A DNA stretch of 16,756 nt from CAZCFB01 sp964511535 (GTDB lineage: Bacteria; Myxococcota_A; Polyangia; GCA-2747355; CAZCFB01): NCBI GenBank assembly GCA_964511535.1, contig CAZEFW010000187.1, forward strand, positions 1-16,756. Direction: 5' to 3'. The translations under genes and the position numbers were made by a program. The notes beneath the pieces are model-generated. The model ran no database searches. It saw nothing but the letters and a program-made list of their open reading frames with translations, and had not been told where the DNA came from. Each line of letters begins with the position of its first letter. Position 1 is the stretch's first letter. This document shows positions 1-8,087 of this stretch, piece after piece.

Positions 1-1
1 C

Positions 2-211
2 GAGGTCTACTCCTACACCGAGGCCGGCAACGGCGAGCTCGGCTTCTACCTGGTGAGCGACGGCACCGGACGCCCGGTCAAGTGCCGCTGCCGCCCGCCC
101 TGCTTCTACGGCATGACCGGTCTGAGCCATGTCATCGACGGGCACCTGCTGGCCGACATCATCCCGACCTTCGACACCATCAACATGATCGGTGGGGAGT
201 GCGACAGATGA
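2..211 (+). CDS. nuoD: NADH-quinone oxidoreductase subunit D, C-terminal end (partial)
   Basis: The window opens inside this gene; 69 C-terminal residues remain, read from base 2. NuoD is the 49 kDa subunit of complex I. It sits in the connecting module of the peripheral arm and forms most of the quinone-binding pocket with NuoB and NuoH. The visible part is the strongly conserved family tail: YTEAGNGELGFYLVSDG, then a Cys/Arg/Pro-rich stretch (KCRCRPPCFYGM), then DIIPTFDTINMIGGECDR, matching the usual G-E-x-D-R end of NuoD. The stop TGA overlaps the start of nuoG in an ATGA arrangement, so translation is probably coupled. Whether the protein is a plain NuoD or a NuoCD fusion cannot be told from this fragment. 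The identification is firm. Confidence 0.95.
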   Translation, partial: EVYSYTEAGNGELGFYLVSDGTGRPVKCRCRPPCFYGMTGLSHVIDGHLLADIIPTFDTINMIGGECDR

Positions 212-1812
212 CCACCACAGAGAACAAGCTCCCCGAGCTCGAGGGAGAGCCGGTCGAGATCAGCATCGACGGCGAGAAGTATGAGGCCCCCGCCGGGGCC
301 AACCTGCTGGAGTTCATGATCGGCCAGGGGATCGAGGTCCCCTACTTCTGCTACCACCCGGGGCTGGCGGTGGTGGCGGTGTGCCGGCAGTGCCTGGTGG
401 AGCTCAAGGGCATGCCGAAGCTGGTCCCTGCCTGCCAGACCAACATCAGCGAGGGCATGGACATCATCAACTCCAGCGAGAAGGTGCTCGACGCGCGCCG
501 CCAGCTGCTGGAGTTCACCCTGGTCAACCACCCGGTGGACTGCCCCATCTGCGACAAGGCGGGCGAGTGCATCCTGCAGAAGCAGTACCAGGACTGGGAC
601 CACGCCAAGTCCCGCACCGACCACGCCAAGGTGAGCAAGCCCAAGGCCGTGGACGTGGGCGCGCGCATCGTGCTGGACGACGAGCGGTGCATCCTGTGCA
701 CCCGCTGCGTTCGCTTCATGCGCGACGTGGCCAAGGAGGAGCAGCTCTGCATCTCCCACCGCGGCAACCACGCCGTGCTCTCCACCGCGCCGGGGCACAG
801 GTTCGACAGCAACTACTCGCTCAACACCGTGGACATCTGCCCGGTGGGCGCCCTGACCGACAAGGACTTCCGCTTCAAGGTCCGGGTCTGGGAGCTTTCG
901 AGCGTCAACAGCGTGTGCAACGGCTGCGCCACAGGCTGCCGCTGCGAGGTGCACACCCACCGCAACGACGTCAAGCGCCTGGTGCCCCGCCGGTACGAGG
1001 ACATCAACCTGAACTGGATGTGCGACTACGGCCGCTACACCTACAAGGCGCTCACCGACCGGCGCAACACCCTGCCCTTCATCCAGGGCAAGGAGGCGGG
1101 CTGGGACGAGGCGCTGGACTTCGTGGGCAAGGCGCTGGAGAAGCTGCACTCCGCCGGCGACGGCGGCAAGGTCGGCGTCGTGCTGGGCGCCGACGCCACC
1201 AACGAGGACAACTACGTGGCCGCCCAGCTGGGCCTCGAGTACCTGGAGGCGGGCGCGGTGTACCTGGCGGCAGAGCCAGACGGCAAGGGGGATGACTTCC
1301 TCCGCGTGGACGACCCGAACCCGAACCGCGCCGGCGCCGCCGCCGTGGCAGGCGACAAGCTGAAGTCTTCGGCCGACCTGGCCTCCGATCTGAAGGCGGG
1401 CAAGCTCAAGGCGCTGCTGGTGGTGGGAGACAAGCTGCACCTGCCCGAGGCCGCCCAGGCGAAGCTGCAGGACCTGGACCTGCTGGTGGTTCAGGCTGCC
1501 CACCCGGGAGCCGTGGCTGACAAGGCAGGGGTCTTGCTGCCCGCGGCCATGTGGGCCGAGGTGGACGGCACCATGGTCAACGCCGAGGGCGCGGTGCAGC
1601 GGCTCCGCGCCGCGGTGGAGCCCCCCGCCTTCGCCCGCCCGCACTGGCAGATCCTGGTGCAAGCCGCGCGCAAGGCGGGCTTCACCCTGGACTACGCCGG
1701 AGTGAAGCAGGTGCACGAGGCCATGAAGAAGGAGATCGAGCCGCTACGCGGGGCCGAGTGGGGCAAGGACCTGCCCCCGACCCTGCTGCGCTACGCTGGA
1801 AGCCGAGGATAG
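208..1812 (+). CDS. nuoG: NADH-quinone oxidoreductase subunit G (compact form)
   Basis: NuoG carries iron-sulfur clusters that pass electrons through the peripheral arm of complex I. I chose the ATG at 208 because it overlaps the nuoD stop (ATGA) and gives a protein starting directly before the ferredoxin fold. The frame stays open upstream to an ATG at 82, but that part lies over nuoD. The product has 534 residues. Visible ligands: 2Fe-2S C48, C59, C62, C76; N5-type H108, C112, C115, C121; N4-type C161, C164, C167, C211. C237, C240, C244 and C272 match the extra N7 cluster motif known from E. coli and Thermus NuoG. After about residue 290 comes a shortened molybdopterin-oxidoreductase-like region with no sign of a cofactor site. 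Many NuoG proteins have about 670-910 residues, so this one is compact. nuoE and nuoF do not precede it. The identification is firm. Confidence 0.96.
   Translation: MTTTENKLPELEGEPVEISIDGEKYEAPAGANLLEFMIGQGIEVPYFCYHPGLAVVAVCRQCLVELKGMPKLVPACQTNISEGMDIINSSEKVLDARRQLLEFTLVNHPVDCPICDKAGECILQKQYQDWDHAKSRTDHAKVSKPKAVDVGARIVLDDERCILCTRCVRFMRDVAKEEQLCISHRGNHAVLSTAPGHRFDSNYSLNTVDICPVGALTDKDFRFKVRVWELSSVNSVCNGCATGCRCEVHTHRNDVKRLVPRRYEDINLNWMCDYGRYTYKALTDRRNTLPFIQGKEAGWDEALDFVGKALEKLHSAGDGGKVGVVLGADATNEDNYVAAQLGLEYLEAGAVYLAAEPDGKGDDFLRVDDPNPNRAGAAAVAGDKLKSSADLASDLKAGKLKALLVVGDKLHLPEAAQAKLQDLDLLVVQAAHPGAVADKAGVLLPAAMWAEVDGTMVNAEGAVQRLRAAVEPPAFARPHWQILVQAARKAGFTLDYAGVKQVHEAMKKEIEPLRGAEWGKDLPPTLLRYAGSRG
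1805..1809 (+). promoter_or_regulatory. Ribosome binding site of nuoH inside the nuoG end
   Basis: A GAGGA sequence lies within the last codons of nuoG, 6 nt before the nuoH ATG at 1816. It supports that start and suggests translation of the two genes is linked. Confidence 0.6.
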
Positions 1813-1815
1813 CCC

Positions 1816-2937
1816 ATGCTCGCCATCATCATAGCCACCATCATCAAGCTGGTCATCATCCTGGGGTTCGCCATCGTGCTGGCCGCCCTGCTCACCTGGA
1901 TGGAGCGTCGCCAGAGCGCCATGATGCAGGACCGCATCGGCCCCGAGCGCGCCTGCCTCATCCCGCCGGAGAAGGGCAAGTTCCTGGGCAAGATCCGCCT
2001 CTGGGGGCTTGTGCACCCCATCGCCGACTCGCTCAAGCTGGCCACCAAGGAGGACTTCGTCCCGCCCAAGGGCCACAAGCTGCTCTATACCATCGCGCCG
2101 CTGTTCGCCCTGGTGCCCGTGCTGTTGGTCTTCGCCATCATCCCCTTCGGTCCGCCGGTCGTGCTGGCCAAGCTGGGGCAGGTGCTGCCCGCCATCGGCC
2201 CCGAGGACCAGGTGCAGTACCTGCAGGTGGCGCACCTGGACATCGGGTTCCTGTTCGTGTTCGCCATCGCGTCCCTGGGCGTGTACGGCTCCACCCTGGC
2301 GGGCTGGGCCTCGTACAACACCTACGGCCTGATGGGCGCCATGCGCGCCGCCGCTCAGATGATCTCCTACGAGGTCACCATGGGCCTGACGGTGGTGGGC
2401 GCCTTTTTGGTCTACGGCACCCTGGAGCCCAACGCGGTGGTGCAGGCCCAGGCCAACAGCAACTGGGGCATCATCATGCAGCCCCTCGGCTTCCTCCTGT
2501 TCTTCTTCGCCGCCATCGCCGAGACCAAGCGCGCCCCGTTCGACATCCCCGAGGGCGAGTCGGAGATCGTGGGCTACTTCGTCGAGTACTCCGGCGCCCG
2601 GTTCATGATGTTCTACCTGGGCGAGTTCCTGGAGATCGTGTTCGCCGCCGCCATGGTGGCCACGCTCTTCTTCGGCGGCTGGCACTTCCCGGGCTACGCC
2701 GCAGCCGCCGCCAACTTGCCCCACTTCCTGGTTGTGCTCATGGGCATGGCCGCGTTCATGTTCAAGACGTTCCTGCTCTGCTTCCTGCAGCTGTGGATCA
2801 GGTGGTCGGTGCCGCGCATGCGCTACGACCAGCTGATGAAGCTGGGATGGAAAGGGATGCTGCCTGCGTCCATCCTTAACATTGTGATCACCGCCGGCGT
2901 GGTGCTCTGGGCCCAGGCCGCCTCCGCGACGCCGTAG
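1816..2937 (+). CDS. nuoH: NADH-quinone oxidoreductase subunit H
   Basis: NuoH is the membrane subunit of complex I that docks the peripheral arm and lines the entrance to the quinone chamber. The 373-residue product has an N-terminal membrane helix (residues 2-30) ending in TWMERRQSAMMQDRIGP, a version of the family's ERR...RxGP motif. The conserved loop LVHPIADSLKLATKED follows, then further hydrophobic helices. The diagnostic loop AETKRAPFDIPEGESEIVGY, followed by FVEYSGARFMMFYLGEF, is present; many homologues have YHTEYS where this protein has YFVEYS. Only 3 nt separate the nuoG stop from this ATG. A somewhat long polar loop (ERACLIPPEKGKFLGKIRLW) follows the first helix. Length is near or a little above the usual 325-350. 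The identification is firm. Confidence 0.96.
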   Translation: MLAIIIATIIKLVIILGFAIVLAALLTWMERRQSAMMQDRIGPERACLIPPEKGKFLGKIRLWGLVHPIADSLKLATKEDFVPPKGHKLLYTIAPLFALVPVLLVFAIIPFGPPVVLAKLGQVLPAIGPEDQVQYLQVAHLDIGFLFVFAIASLGVYGSTLAGWASYNTYGLMGAMRAAAQMISYEVTMGLTVVGAFLVYGTLEPNAVVQAQANSNWGIIMQPLGFLLFFFAAIAETKRAPFDIPEGESEIVGYFVEYSGARFMMFYLGEFLEIVFAAAMVATLFFGGWHFPGYAAAAANLPHFLVVLMGMAAFMFKTFLLCFLQLWIRWSVPRMRYDQLMKLGWKGMLPASILNIVITAGVVLWAQAASATP

Positions 2938-2967
2938 CGGTTCAGCTCAGGAGCCAAGGAAACAACC

Positions 2968-3567
2968 ATGGCCAAGGTCGTAACATTCAAACCCGGACTC
3001 TGGGAGGCGCTGTACATCCCGGAGCTGCTGCGCGGGATGTCCGTCACCATCCGCCACTTCTTCCTCAACACCTTCGGGAGCAGGGAGATCGTCACCATCC
3101 GCTACCCGGAGGAGAAGCGCGTGTACCCGCGCTACTTCCGCGGCGTGCACCGGCTGATGCAACGGGAGGACGGCACCCCGCGCTGCGTGGCGTGCATGAT
3201 GTGCTCCACCATCTGCCCGGCCAACTGCATCCACATCGAGTCTGGCGAGCGCCCTGAAGGCGGCATCGAGAAGATGCCGGTGAAGTTCGACATCGACGAG
3301 CTGGTGTGCGTGGTGTGCGGCCTGTGCGTGGAGTCATGCCCCTGCGACGCCATCCGCATGGACTCCGGCGTGCACATGCCCCCCATCGAGCACCGCTACG
3401 AGGCGCTGCTGGACAAGGAGCACCTGCTGGAGCGCGGCGGCCCCAACGTGTCGGTCCAGGGCGGCTCCGGCCCTGACTGGCGCGACAAGTACGACGACTC
3501 CATGGGCGACGCTCGCGCCGTGTACGACGGCGAGGGCGATCACTACAAGGATATCAAGGGCTCCTGA
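2968..3567 (+). CDS. nuoI: NADH-quinone oxidoreductase subunit I (2x 4Fe-4S ferredoxin)
   Basis: NuoI carries clusters N6a and N6b and passes electrons from NuoG to NuoB, on the cytoplasmic side at the membrane surface. The 199-residue product has both 4Fe-4S signatures: C73, C76, C79, C83-P and C114, C117, C120, C124-P. The N-terminus (residues 1-40) is the amphipathic membrane-facing segment of the family, and RYPEEKRVYPRYFRGVHRL precedes the first cluster as in homologues. The ATG follows nuoH by 30 nt with AAGGA at 2956-2960, a normal ribosome binding site. The C-terminal tail (residues about 150-199) is acidic and glycine-rich, and a little longer than in many NuoI proteins. No nuoJ follows; the next gene is on the opposite strand. 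The identification is firm. Confidence 0.96.
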   Translation: MAKVVTFKPGLWEALYIPELLRGMSVTIRHFFLNTFGSREIVTIRYPEEKRVYPRYFRGVHRLMQREDGTPRCVACMMCSTICPANCIHIESGERPEGGIEKMPVKFDIDELVCVVCGLCVESCPCDAIRMDSGVHMPPIEHRYEALLDKEHLLERGGPNVSVQGGSGPDWRDKYDDSMGDARAVYDGEGDHYKDIKGS

Positions 3568-3608
3568 GGCCCTCTCCACCTCCCCCCTTTTCGCGCTGAT
3601 CTCCGCCT

Positions 3609-3624
3609 GCGCGGCGCGCCGCGC
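3609..3624. other. 16-bp perfect GC palindrome between convergent genes
   Basis: The sequence GCGCGGCGCGCCGCGC is its own reverse complement. It lies in the 84-bp gap between the end of nuoI and the end of the opposite-strand gene. It could fold into a short hairpin in either transcript, but no T-run follows on either strand, so I do not call it a terminator. Such palindromes also arise by chance at this base composition. Confidence 0.35.
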
Positions 3625-3651
3625 CGACACGCTGCTGTCCCCCCGCTCTTA

Positions 3652-6600
3652 TCAATCCAGCTCCCGGCTCAGGCTGGTCCCCATGGCCGCCTCGTAGCGC
3701 GCCAGGTCCTCGCGCGCCCGGCCCAGCAGCGCCCCTCCCGTGTGATCGTAGCAACGCACCCGCGCGCGCAGGAACGACTCGGTCCACGGCACGTGGGGCT
3801 CGAAGGAGGCCATGGCCTCGGCGCACCTCGAGGGGGGCGACATCAACATGGCGATGTTCACCAGGAGCCGGCGGCGCAGGAGGTCATGCCCACGCGCCGC
3901 CAACGGCTCGGACAGCAGGTCCATCAGCTTGTTGGCCCGGCCGGCGTCGTTCCTGGCCAGCGCCGTGGCCACGGGCAAGGCCCGGGCCACCAGCAGCGGA
4001 ACGGGCCACGGATCCTTGCGGTGCCGCTTGACCGCCTCGGTGTAGGCCTTCATCGCGCCGGGGATGTCGCGCTGGCTCAGCCGCCACCGGGCCCGGATGA
4101 AGGCCGCCTCCGTGGGCTGCACCCGCTCCAGCCTGGCGATGAGCGCCTGGGCCTCCGGCCTGGCCAGCTTGGCGTGCGCGTCGGCCGCCACCATCAGCTC
4201 CACGGCGTTGGCCGGCTCCCGGCCGTGAGCCTTCCATGCCTTGACGGCCTTGCCGGTCTGCCCCTGGATCCACGCCTCAAGGAAGAGGTGCTGGTAGTAG
4301 CTGCCCGGACCGAGGGATTGCGTCGCCGGGACCTCGGGCTTGTCCTGCCCCGTGAAGCCAGAGGCGAGGTGAGCGCTGCTCATCAGCCCCGGATCGAGCG
4401 CGCCGCCTGTCACCTCGGGGGCCGCGAACCCCCGGGCGCGGGCAACCCGCCGCAGCCCCGCCACCGTGAAGTCTGACGGCTTCTCCCTGGCCCTGGCGAT
4501 GAGGAACTCCAGCTGGTTGAGGTCGTCACGGTTCACCGCCTCCTCGCCAGCCCGGGCGGCGATGGCTTTGGCCAGCCCCGGACCGGCGAGGTAGCGAGCC
4601 ATCACCCCCTCCGCCGAGGCCGCACGCCAGGCATGCATCAGCGCGCTCCTGTAGGGCTCCTGGGCCACCCGGCGCCGCAGGCGCTGAAGGTCGGTGGGCT
4701 GGTGCTTCACGCGGCTGATGAGCACCAGGTCGCCCGGCTGGCTGCTCCAGGACTCCACGGCGCCGAAGGTCTGGCAGAGGGTCGCGTAGACCGTCATGAC
4801 GCTGCGGGTGTCGATCTCGTAGCCCTGCAGCCACTGGATGAAGACGCCCCCGGGGCGCAGGCGCTCGCTCACCGCCTGGTAGAACTCGTGGGTGAAGAGG
4901 CTGGCGATGCCCGCCGAGTAGGGGTTTGAAGGTTCGGAGAAGATCACGTCGTACTGCTCGCCCGATCCGAGCAAGAAGTCCCGCGCGTCGTTGATCACGA
5001 TGTTGACTTTGGGGTTGTTGGTCACATCGCGGTTCACGTCGCGGAACCAGGCGGCGGCCTGCACCAGGGCGGGCTCGATCTCCACCACGTCCACGCGCTT
5101 GATGGTGTCCACCGCGGCGAGCCAGCCCGCGGTGCTCCCGGTGCCCAGGCCCACCACCATGGCGGACCGCGGCTCCGGGTGGAGCAGCGCGCCCAGCAGG
5201 CCCCCCATGATCTGGGTGCCGGCATCGCCCACCGCCGAGCCGTCGATCTTGCCGTTGAGGGAGAAGGAGGTGTCGTTGTACAGGTGAATGGCCACAGCGC
5301 TCTCGCGCCCGTCCCGCGCCATGGCCACAGAGTCGCGACGCGCGTTGACCCATTGCCGGTGGGCGTTGACGCTGGAGCTCCTGAGCTCGCCGCGCGCGCG
5401 CCCGACGCCGATGGGAGAGTGGCGCCAGAACGCGGTGGGGCCAGCGGCCGCCATGGTGGCGCCCAGCAGCAGCAGCAGGGCCGCGCCCAGCGGGACCAAC
5501 CTGGCGACGCCCAAGGCTCCGGCGCGCCGATGCGCCCAGAGGGCGACGATGCCGGCGGCGAGCAGCAGCACCACCGCCAGCCGCCAGACCCCCGGCGCGG
5601 TGATGAGCGGTACGAGCAGGAACCCGCCGGCGAGCGCGCCGGCGATGCCGCCGGCCATGTTGGCGGCGTAGGCCAGGCCCACGTCTCGCCCCACGCGCAC
5701 CTGGCCGCTGCCCAGCAGGGCGATGAGCAGCGGGAACTGGTAGCCGGCCACCAGGGCCGTGGGCAGGACCACAACGGCGGCGACCACCGCCCAGCCGGCG
5801 ATGGCCCCGCCAAGACCCAGGGACCACAGCCCCTGGAGGCTCAGGGCCAGCACCGCCAGGTCATCGCCCAGCAGCAGCGGCAGCGCCACGCAGGCCGCCT
5901 CCAGCGCGCAGGTCCAGGCCAGCGCGTACAGCGTCGCCGGGCGCTCTGTCCGCCTGGCGGTGTACGCCACGCCGCCGAGGCCGATGCCGCACAGGGCCAC
6001 CGCGAGGATCAACCCCATGGCGTAGGAGGAGCCCCCGATGAGCGGGCTCAACATCCGGTACCAGGTCAGCTCCATCAGCATGAACACGAACCCCACCACG
6101 GCGGCCCCGGCGATGATCAGTCGGGACGGGGCGACGGTGGGCTCGGCCTCGGACGAACCGCGGCCCGCCTTGGACCGGCGCGGCTTGGACCGGGCGCCCT
6201 TCTTCGCGGGCGCCTTCGCCCCGGAGCGGGCCCGGCCCAGCAGCCAGGCGGCCAGCACCACCGTGGAGTTGACCCCGCACGCGAGCCACAGGCTCTGACG
6301 GATGCCCAGGGTCGGCAGCAGCGCGAAGGTCGCCAGCAGGGCCCCAGCCACGGCGCCCAGGGTATTCAGCCCGTAGAGCAGCGCGGCGCGCCGACGGGAG
6401 AGGTCCCCTTCCGGCGTCACCGCGCGGGCGGCTGCGGGCAGCGTCCCTCCCATGAAGAAGGTCGCCGGCAGCAGGACCACCGCGGTCAGGATCAGGCGCG
6501 CGCAGGTGCCGCCCACCAGGCCCAGGCTGGCGGTCCCCCCCACAGCGATGTAGAGCCAGCGCGCGAGGAGCAGCAGCGCCGGGGTGAGCGCGGCCCAGAG

Positions 6601-6849
6601 CGTGATCCCGAGCTCCAGCGCGGCGTACAGGTGCAGCGGCCGCTCAGATCGCTCCACCCGCCTGATGAGCAGATAGCTCCCCAGGCCGAGCCCTCCCATG
6701 AACACCGCGAGCACCGCCGCCGCAGCGGGCGTGGAGGCGCCGAAGACGAGCCGCAGCTCGCGCAGCCACGCGATCTGGTAAACGAGGGCGCAGAAGCCGG
6801 AGATGAAGAGCAGCGCTGCTACCGCGAGGGGACGCCGGACCATGGCCAA
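3652..6849 (-). CDS. Polytopic membrane protein fused to a spermidine-synthase-like domain, with helical C-terminal region
   Basis: This large integral membrane protein has 1065 residues. Residues 8-470 hold about thirteen hydrophobic segments in two halves, separated by a strongly basic linker (about 205-240). Residues 520-715 form a spermidine-synthase/methyltransferase fold: the nucleotide-binding loop VVGLGTGSTAGW (565-576), the acidic strand VDVVEIEP (586-593), D621/D624, and YDVIFSEPSNPYSAGIASLF (633-652). Residues 850-1060 are helical and repeat-like, possibly TPR. This matches the 'fused MFS/spermidine synthase' group, whose substrate is generally unknown. Where true aminopropyltransferases have an Asp-rich DSTDP-type motif, this protein has EPSNP, so polyamine synthesis is doubtful. 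The TTG at 6849 has better spacing from a GAGGGGG ribosome site (8 nt) than the ATG at 6843 (14 nt). The gene ends in tandem stops (TGA TAA). It probably shares a transcript with the exported-protein gene 72 bp upstream. Confidence 0.88.
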   Translation of the reverse strand: MAMVRRPLAVAALLFISGFCALVYQIAWLRELRLVFGASTPAAAAVLAVFMGGLGLGSYLLIRRVERSERPLHLYAALELGITLWAALTPALLLLARWLYIAVGGTASLGLVGGTCARLILTAVVLLPATFFMGGTLPAAARAVTPEGDLSRRRAALLYGLNTLGAVAGALLATFALLPTLGIRQSLWLACGVNSTVVLAAWLLGRARSGAKAPAKKGARSKPRRSKAGRGSSEAEPTVAPSRLIIAGAAVVGFVFMLMELTWYRMLSPLIGGSSYAMGLILAVALCGIGLGGVAYTARRTERPATLYALAWTCALEAACVALPLLLGDDLAVLALSLQGLWSLGLGGAIAGWAVVAAVVVLPTALVAGYQFPLLIALLGSGQVRVGRDVGLAYAANMAGGIAGALAGGFLLVPLITAPGVWRLAVVLLLAAGIVALWAHRRAGALGVARLVPLGAALLLLLGATMAAAGPTAFWRHSPIGVGRARGELRSSSVNAHRQWVNARRDSVAMARDGRESAVAIHLYNDTSFSLNGKIDGSAVGDAGTQIMGGLLGALLHPEPRSAMVVGLGTGSTAGWLAAVDTIKRVDVVEIEPALVQAAAWFRDVNRDVTNNPKVNIVINDARDFLLGSGEQYDVIFSEPSNPYSAGIASLFTHEFYQAVSERLRPGGVFIQWLQGYEIDTRSVMTVYATLCQTFGAVESWSSQPGDLVLISRVKHQPTDLQRLRRRVAQEPYRSALMHAWRAASAEGVMARYLAGPGLAKAIAARAGEEAVNRDDLNQLEFLIARAREKPSDFTVAGLRRVARARGFAAPEVTGGALDPGLMSSAHLASGFTGQDKPEVPATQSLGPGSYYQHLFLEAWIQGQTGKAVKAWKAHGREPANAVELMVAADAHAKLARPEAQALIARLERVQPTEAAFIRARWRLSQRDIPGAMKAYTEAVKRHRKDPWPVPLLVARALPVATALARNDAGRANKLMDLLSEPLAARGHDLLRRRLLVNIAMLMSPPSRCAEAMASFEPHVPWTESFLRARVRCYDHTGGALLGRAREDLARYEAAMGTSLSRELD

Positions 6850-6873
6850 GCATACTGCCCCCTCGCCCTCAAA

Positions 6874-6892
6874 TGCGCGAACAATTCGCGCA
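6874..6892. promoter_or_regulatory. Perfect 8-bp inverted repeat with 3-nt loop in the intergenic gap
   Basis: Arms TGCGCGAA and TTCGCGCA enclose CAA. The repeat lies in the 72-bp gap between the exported-protein gene and the membrane-fusion gene, both read on the minus strand. On that strand the second arm is followed by TTTGAGGG, too short a T-run for a standard terminator. It could be an intercistronic stabilising hairpin, a partial attenuator, or a repressor operator. Confidence 0.5.
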
Positions 6893-6921
6893 GGACTGGA
6901 CCTCCATGCTCCGGACGACCT

Positions 6922-7977
6922 CTACGGTTTTTTGGGCGCCGGACCGGGCTTCTTCGCCGCCTTGGTCCAGCCCGGGGTCACCTCGAACACCGCGTAATCG
7001 GTTCCCACCAGCAGGTTGACCAGGCTGGCGAGGGTCAGGGTGTAGCTGCGCTTGCCCAGCTTGACCCTGAGCCGCCCGCCTTGCTGCAGGTGGGTCGGCT
7101 TGACCACCACCGCGCCGCTGTGGCCCTCGCTGACCTCGACCCGCACCTGCCCCGCCGAGATGTCCCCGATGTAGATGCGCAGGTAGCCGCCGGAGCCGGG
7201 CAGATCCGCGCTCCGGCGCTGGTTCACCGTCACCTTGCCCTTGCCTCCAGCCAGGTCCAGCGCGCCCGGGATCGCCCGCATGATCACGGTGCGCAGGGGT
7301 TCGCCAGCCGGGCCGAAGCGGACCTTCAGCGTGCCCGACGCGGCCCACGCCCGGCGCAGGGGCGCGGTGATCTTGAGCTTGAAGGCGGCGCCGTCCCTGG
7401 AGAAGGCGAACTTCTGCGCCCCCGCCGCGGCGCTCACCGCGGCCTCGCCCTCGCCCCGGCTGACCTTGCACTCCAGGGCCCGCACCTCGTCCGGCGCGAA
7501 CCACGCGCTCCCGTGGTAGCGGCTGACCCGCTGCTTCCCGCTCTTCCCCACCACCCACAGCCGGTAGTCCCAGGCCGACGCCTCGCGCAGGCTGTAGAGC
7601 ACCGCGACGCTGCTGTAGGCCTTGCCGCCGGCAGCGCGCGCGAAGATGCGGAACTTGCGCTTGCCCTTCTTAGCCAGCAGCAGCTCGTAGATGTCCGGGT
7701 CGGCCAGGTTCACCTGGAAGCGGTTTGTGTCCACCGCGTCCAGCGCCACCCGCCCCTTGTCGTCAGCCTTGCGGGCCAGCCACACCTGCGCGGCGCTGCC
7801 TCCCTTGACCCTCGCGGTGAGGATGCGGTTCGTGCCCTCGGCGAAGGGCAGCACCAGCCGGGATGGGAGCCCCTCCAGCATGATGGTCAGGCGACGCTCG
7901 GCGCGGGCCGCGGTGGGCGCGAGCGCCGACGCCAGGAGTATGGCGGACACATAACAGAGGAGCGTACGTGGTCTCAA
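6922..7977 (-). CDS. Exported protein of unknown function
   Basis: I do not recognise this 351-residue protein. It starts with a clear Sec signal peptide: basic MRPR, a hydrophobic core (residues 5-20), and a likely cleavage after A26 (ARA|ER). The mature part is rich in short alternating hydrophobic stretches typical of beta-sandwich domains, perhaps two units (about 30-130 and 135-330), with a Lys/Pro-rich tail ending KKPGPAPKKP. No catalytic motif is visible. The start is TTG: an in-frame TGA lies three codons upstream, and AGGTGA (7984-7989) sits 6 nt before it. Starting at the next GTG (codon 10) would remove the basic part of the signal peptide. The gene precedes the spermidine-synthase-like fusion by 72 bp on the same strand, so the two are likely cotranscribed. 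It may act in the periplasm near that membrane protein, but this is only inference from position. Confidence 0.78.
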   Translation of the reverse strand: MRPRTLLCYVSAILLASALAPTAARAERRLTIMLEGLPSRLVLPFAEGTNRILTARVKGGSAAQVWLARKADDKGRVALDAVDTNRFQVNLADPDIYELLLAKKGKRKFRIFARAAGGKAYSSVAVLYSLREASAWDYRLWVVGKSGKQRVSRYHGSAWFAPDEVRALECKVSRGEGEAAVSAAAGAQKFAFSRDGAAFKLKITAPLRRAWAASGTLKVRFGPAGEPLRTVIMRAIPGALDLAGGKGKVTVNQRRSADLPGSGGYLRIYIGDISAGQVRVEVSEGHSGAVVVKPTHLQQGGRLRVKLGKRSYTLTLASLVNLLVGTDYAVFEVTPGWTKAAKKPGPAPKKP

Positions 7978-8087
7978 TGGGGTTCACCTGGGGCGAGGCT
8001 GAATGTTCTGTGCTGGACCGGTTCAGCCATTGTGGCCCCCGCCGCGGGATCCAGTCCAGCGCTGTGAGATGCTACGATGTGCCGACC

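Noticed and set aside
106..1716. Long minus-strand open frame opposite nuoG
   Set aside because: It is low-complexity (His, Leu, Val, Gly, Ala) and lies entirely over a certain gene; open antisense frames are expected at this GC content.
1551..2879. 442-codon plus-strand open frame overlapping nuoG and nuoH
   Set aside because: It is out of frame with two certain genes and gives an Arg/Gly/His/Pro-rich product without motifs.
5179..8067. 962-codon plus-strand open frame across the fusion and exported-protein genes
   Set aside because: Its product is dominated by Gln, Arg, Gly, Ala and Pro without domain-like sequence, while the opposite strand encodes recognisable domains and a signal peptide.
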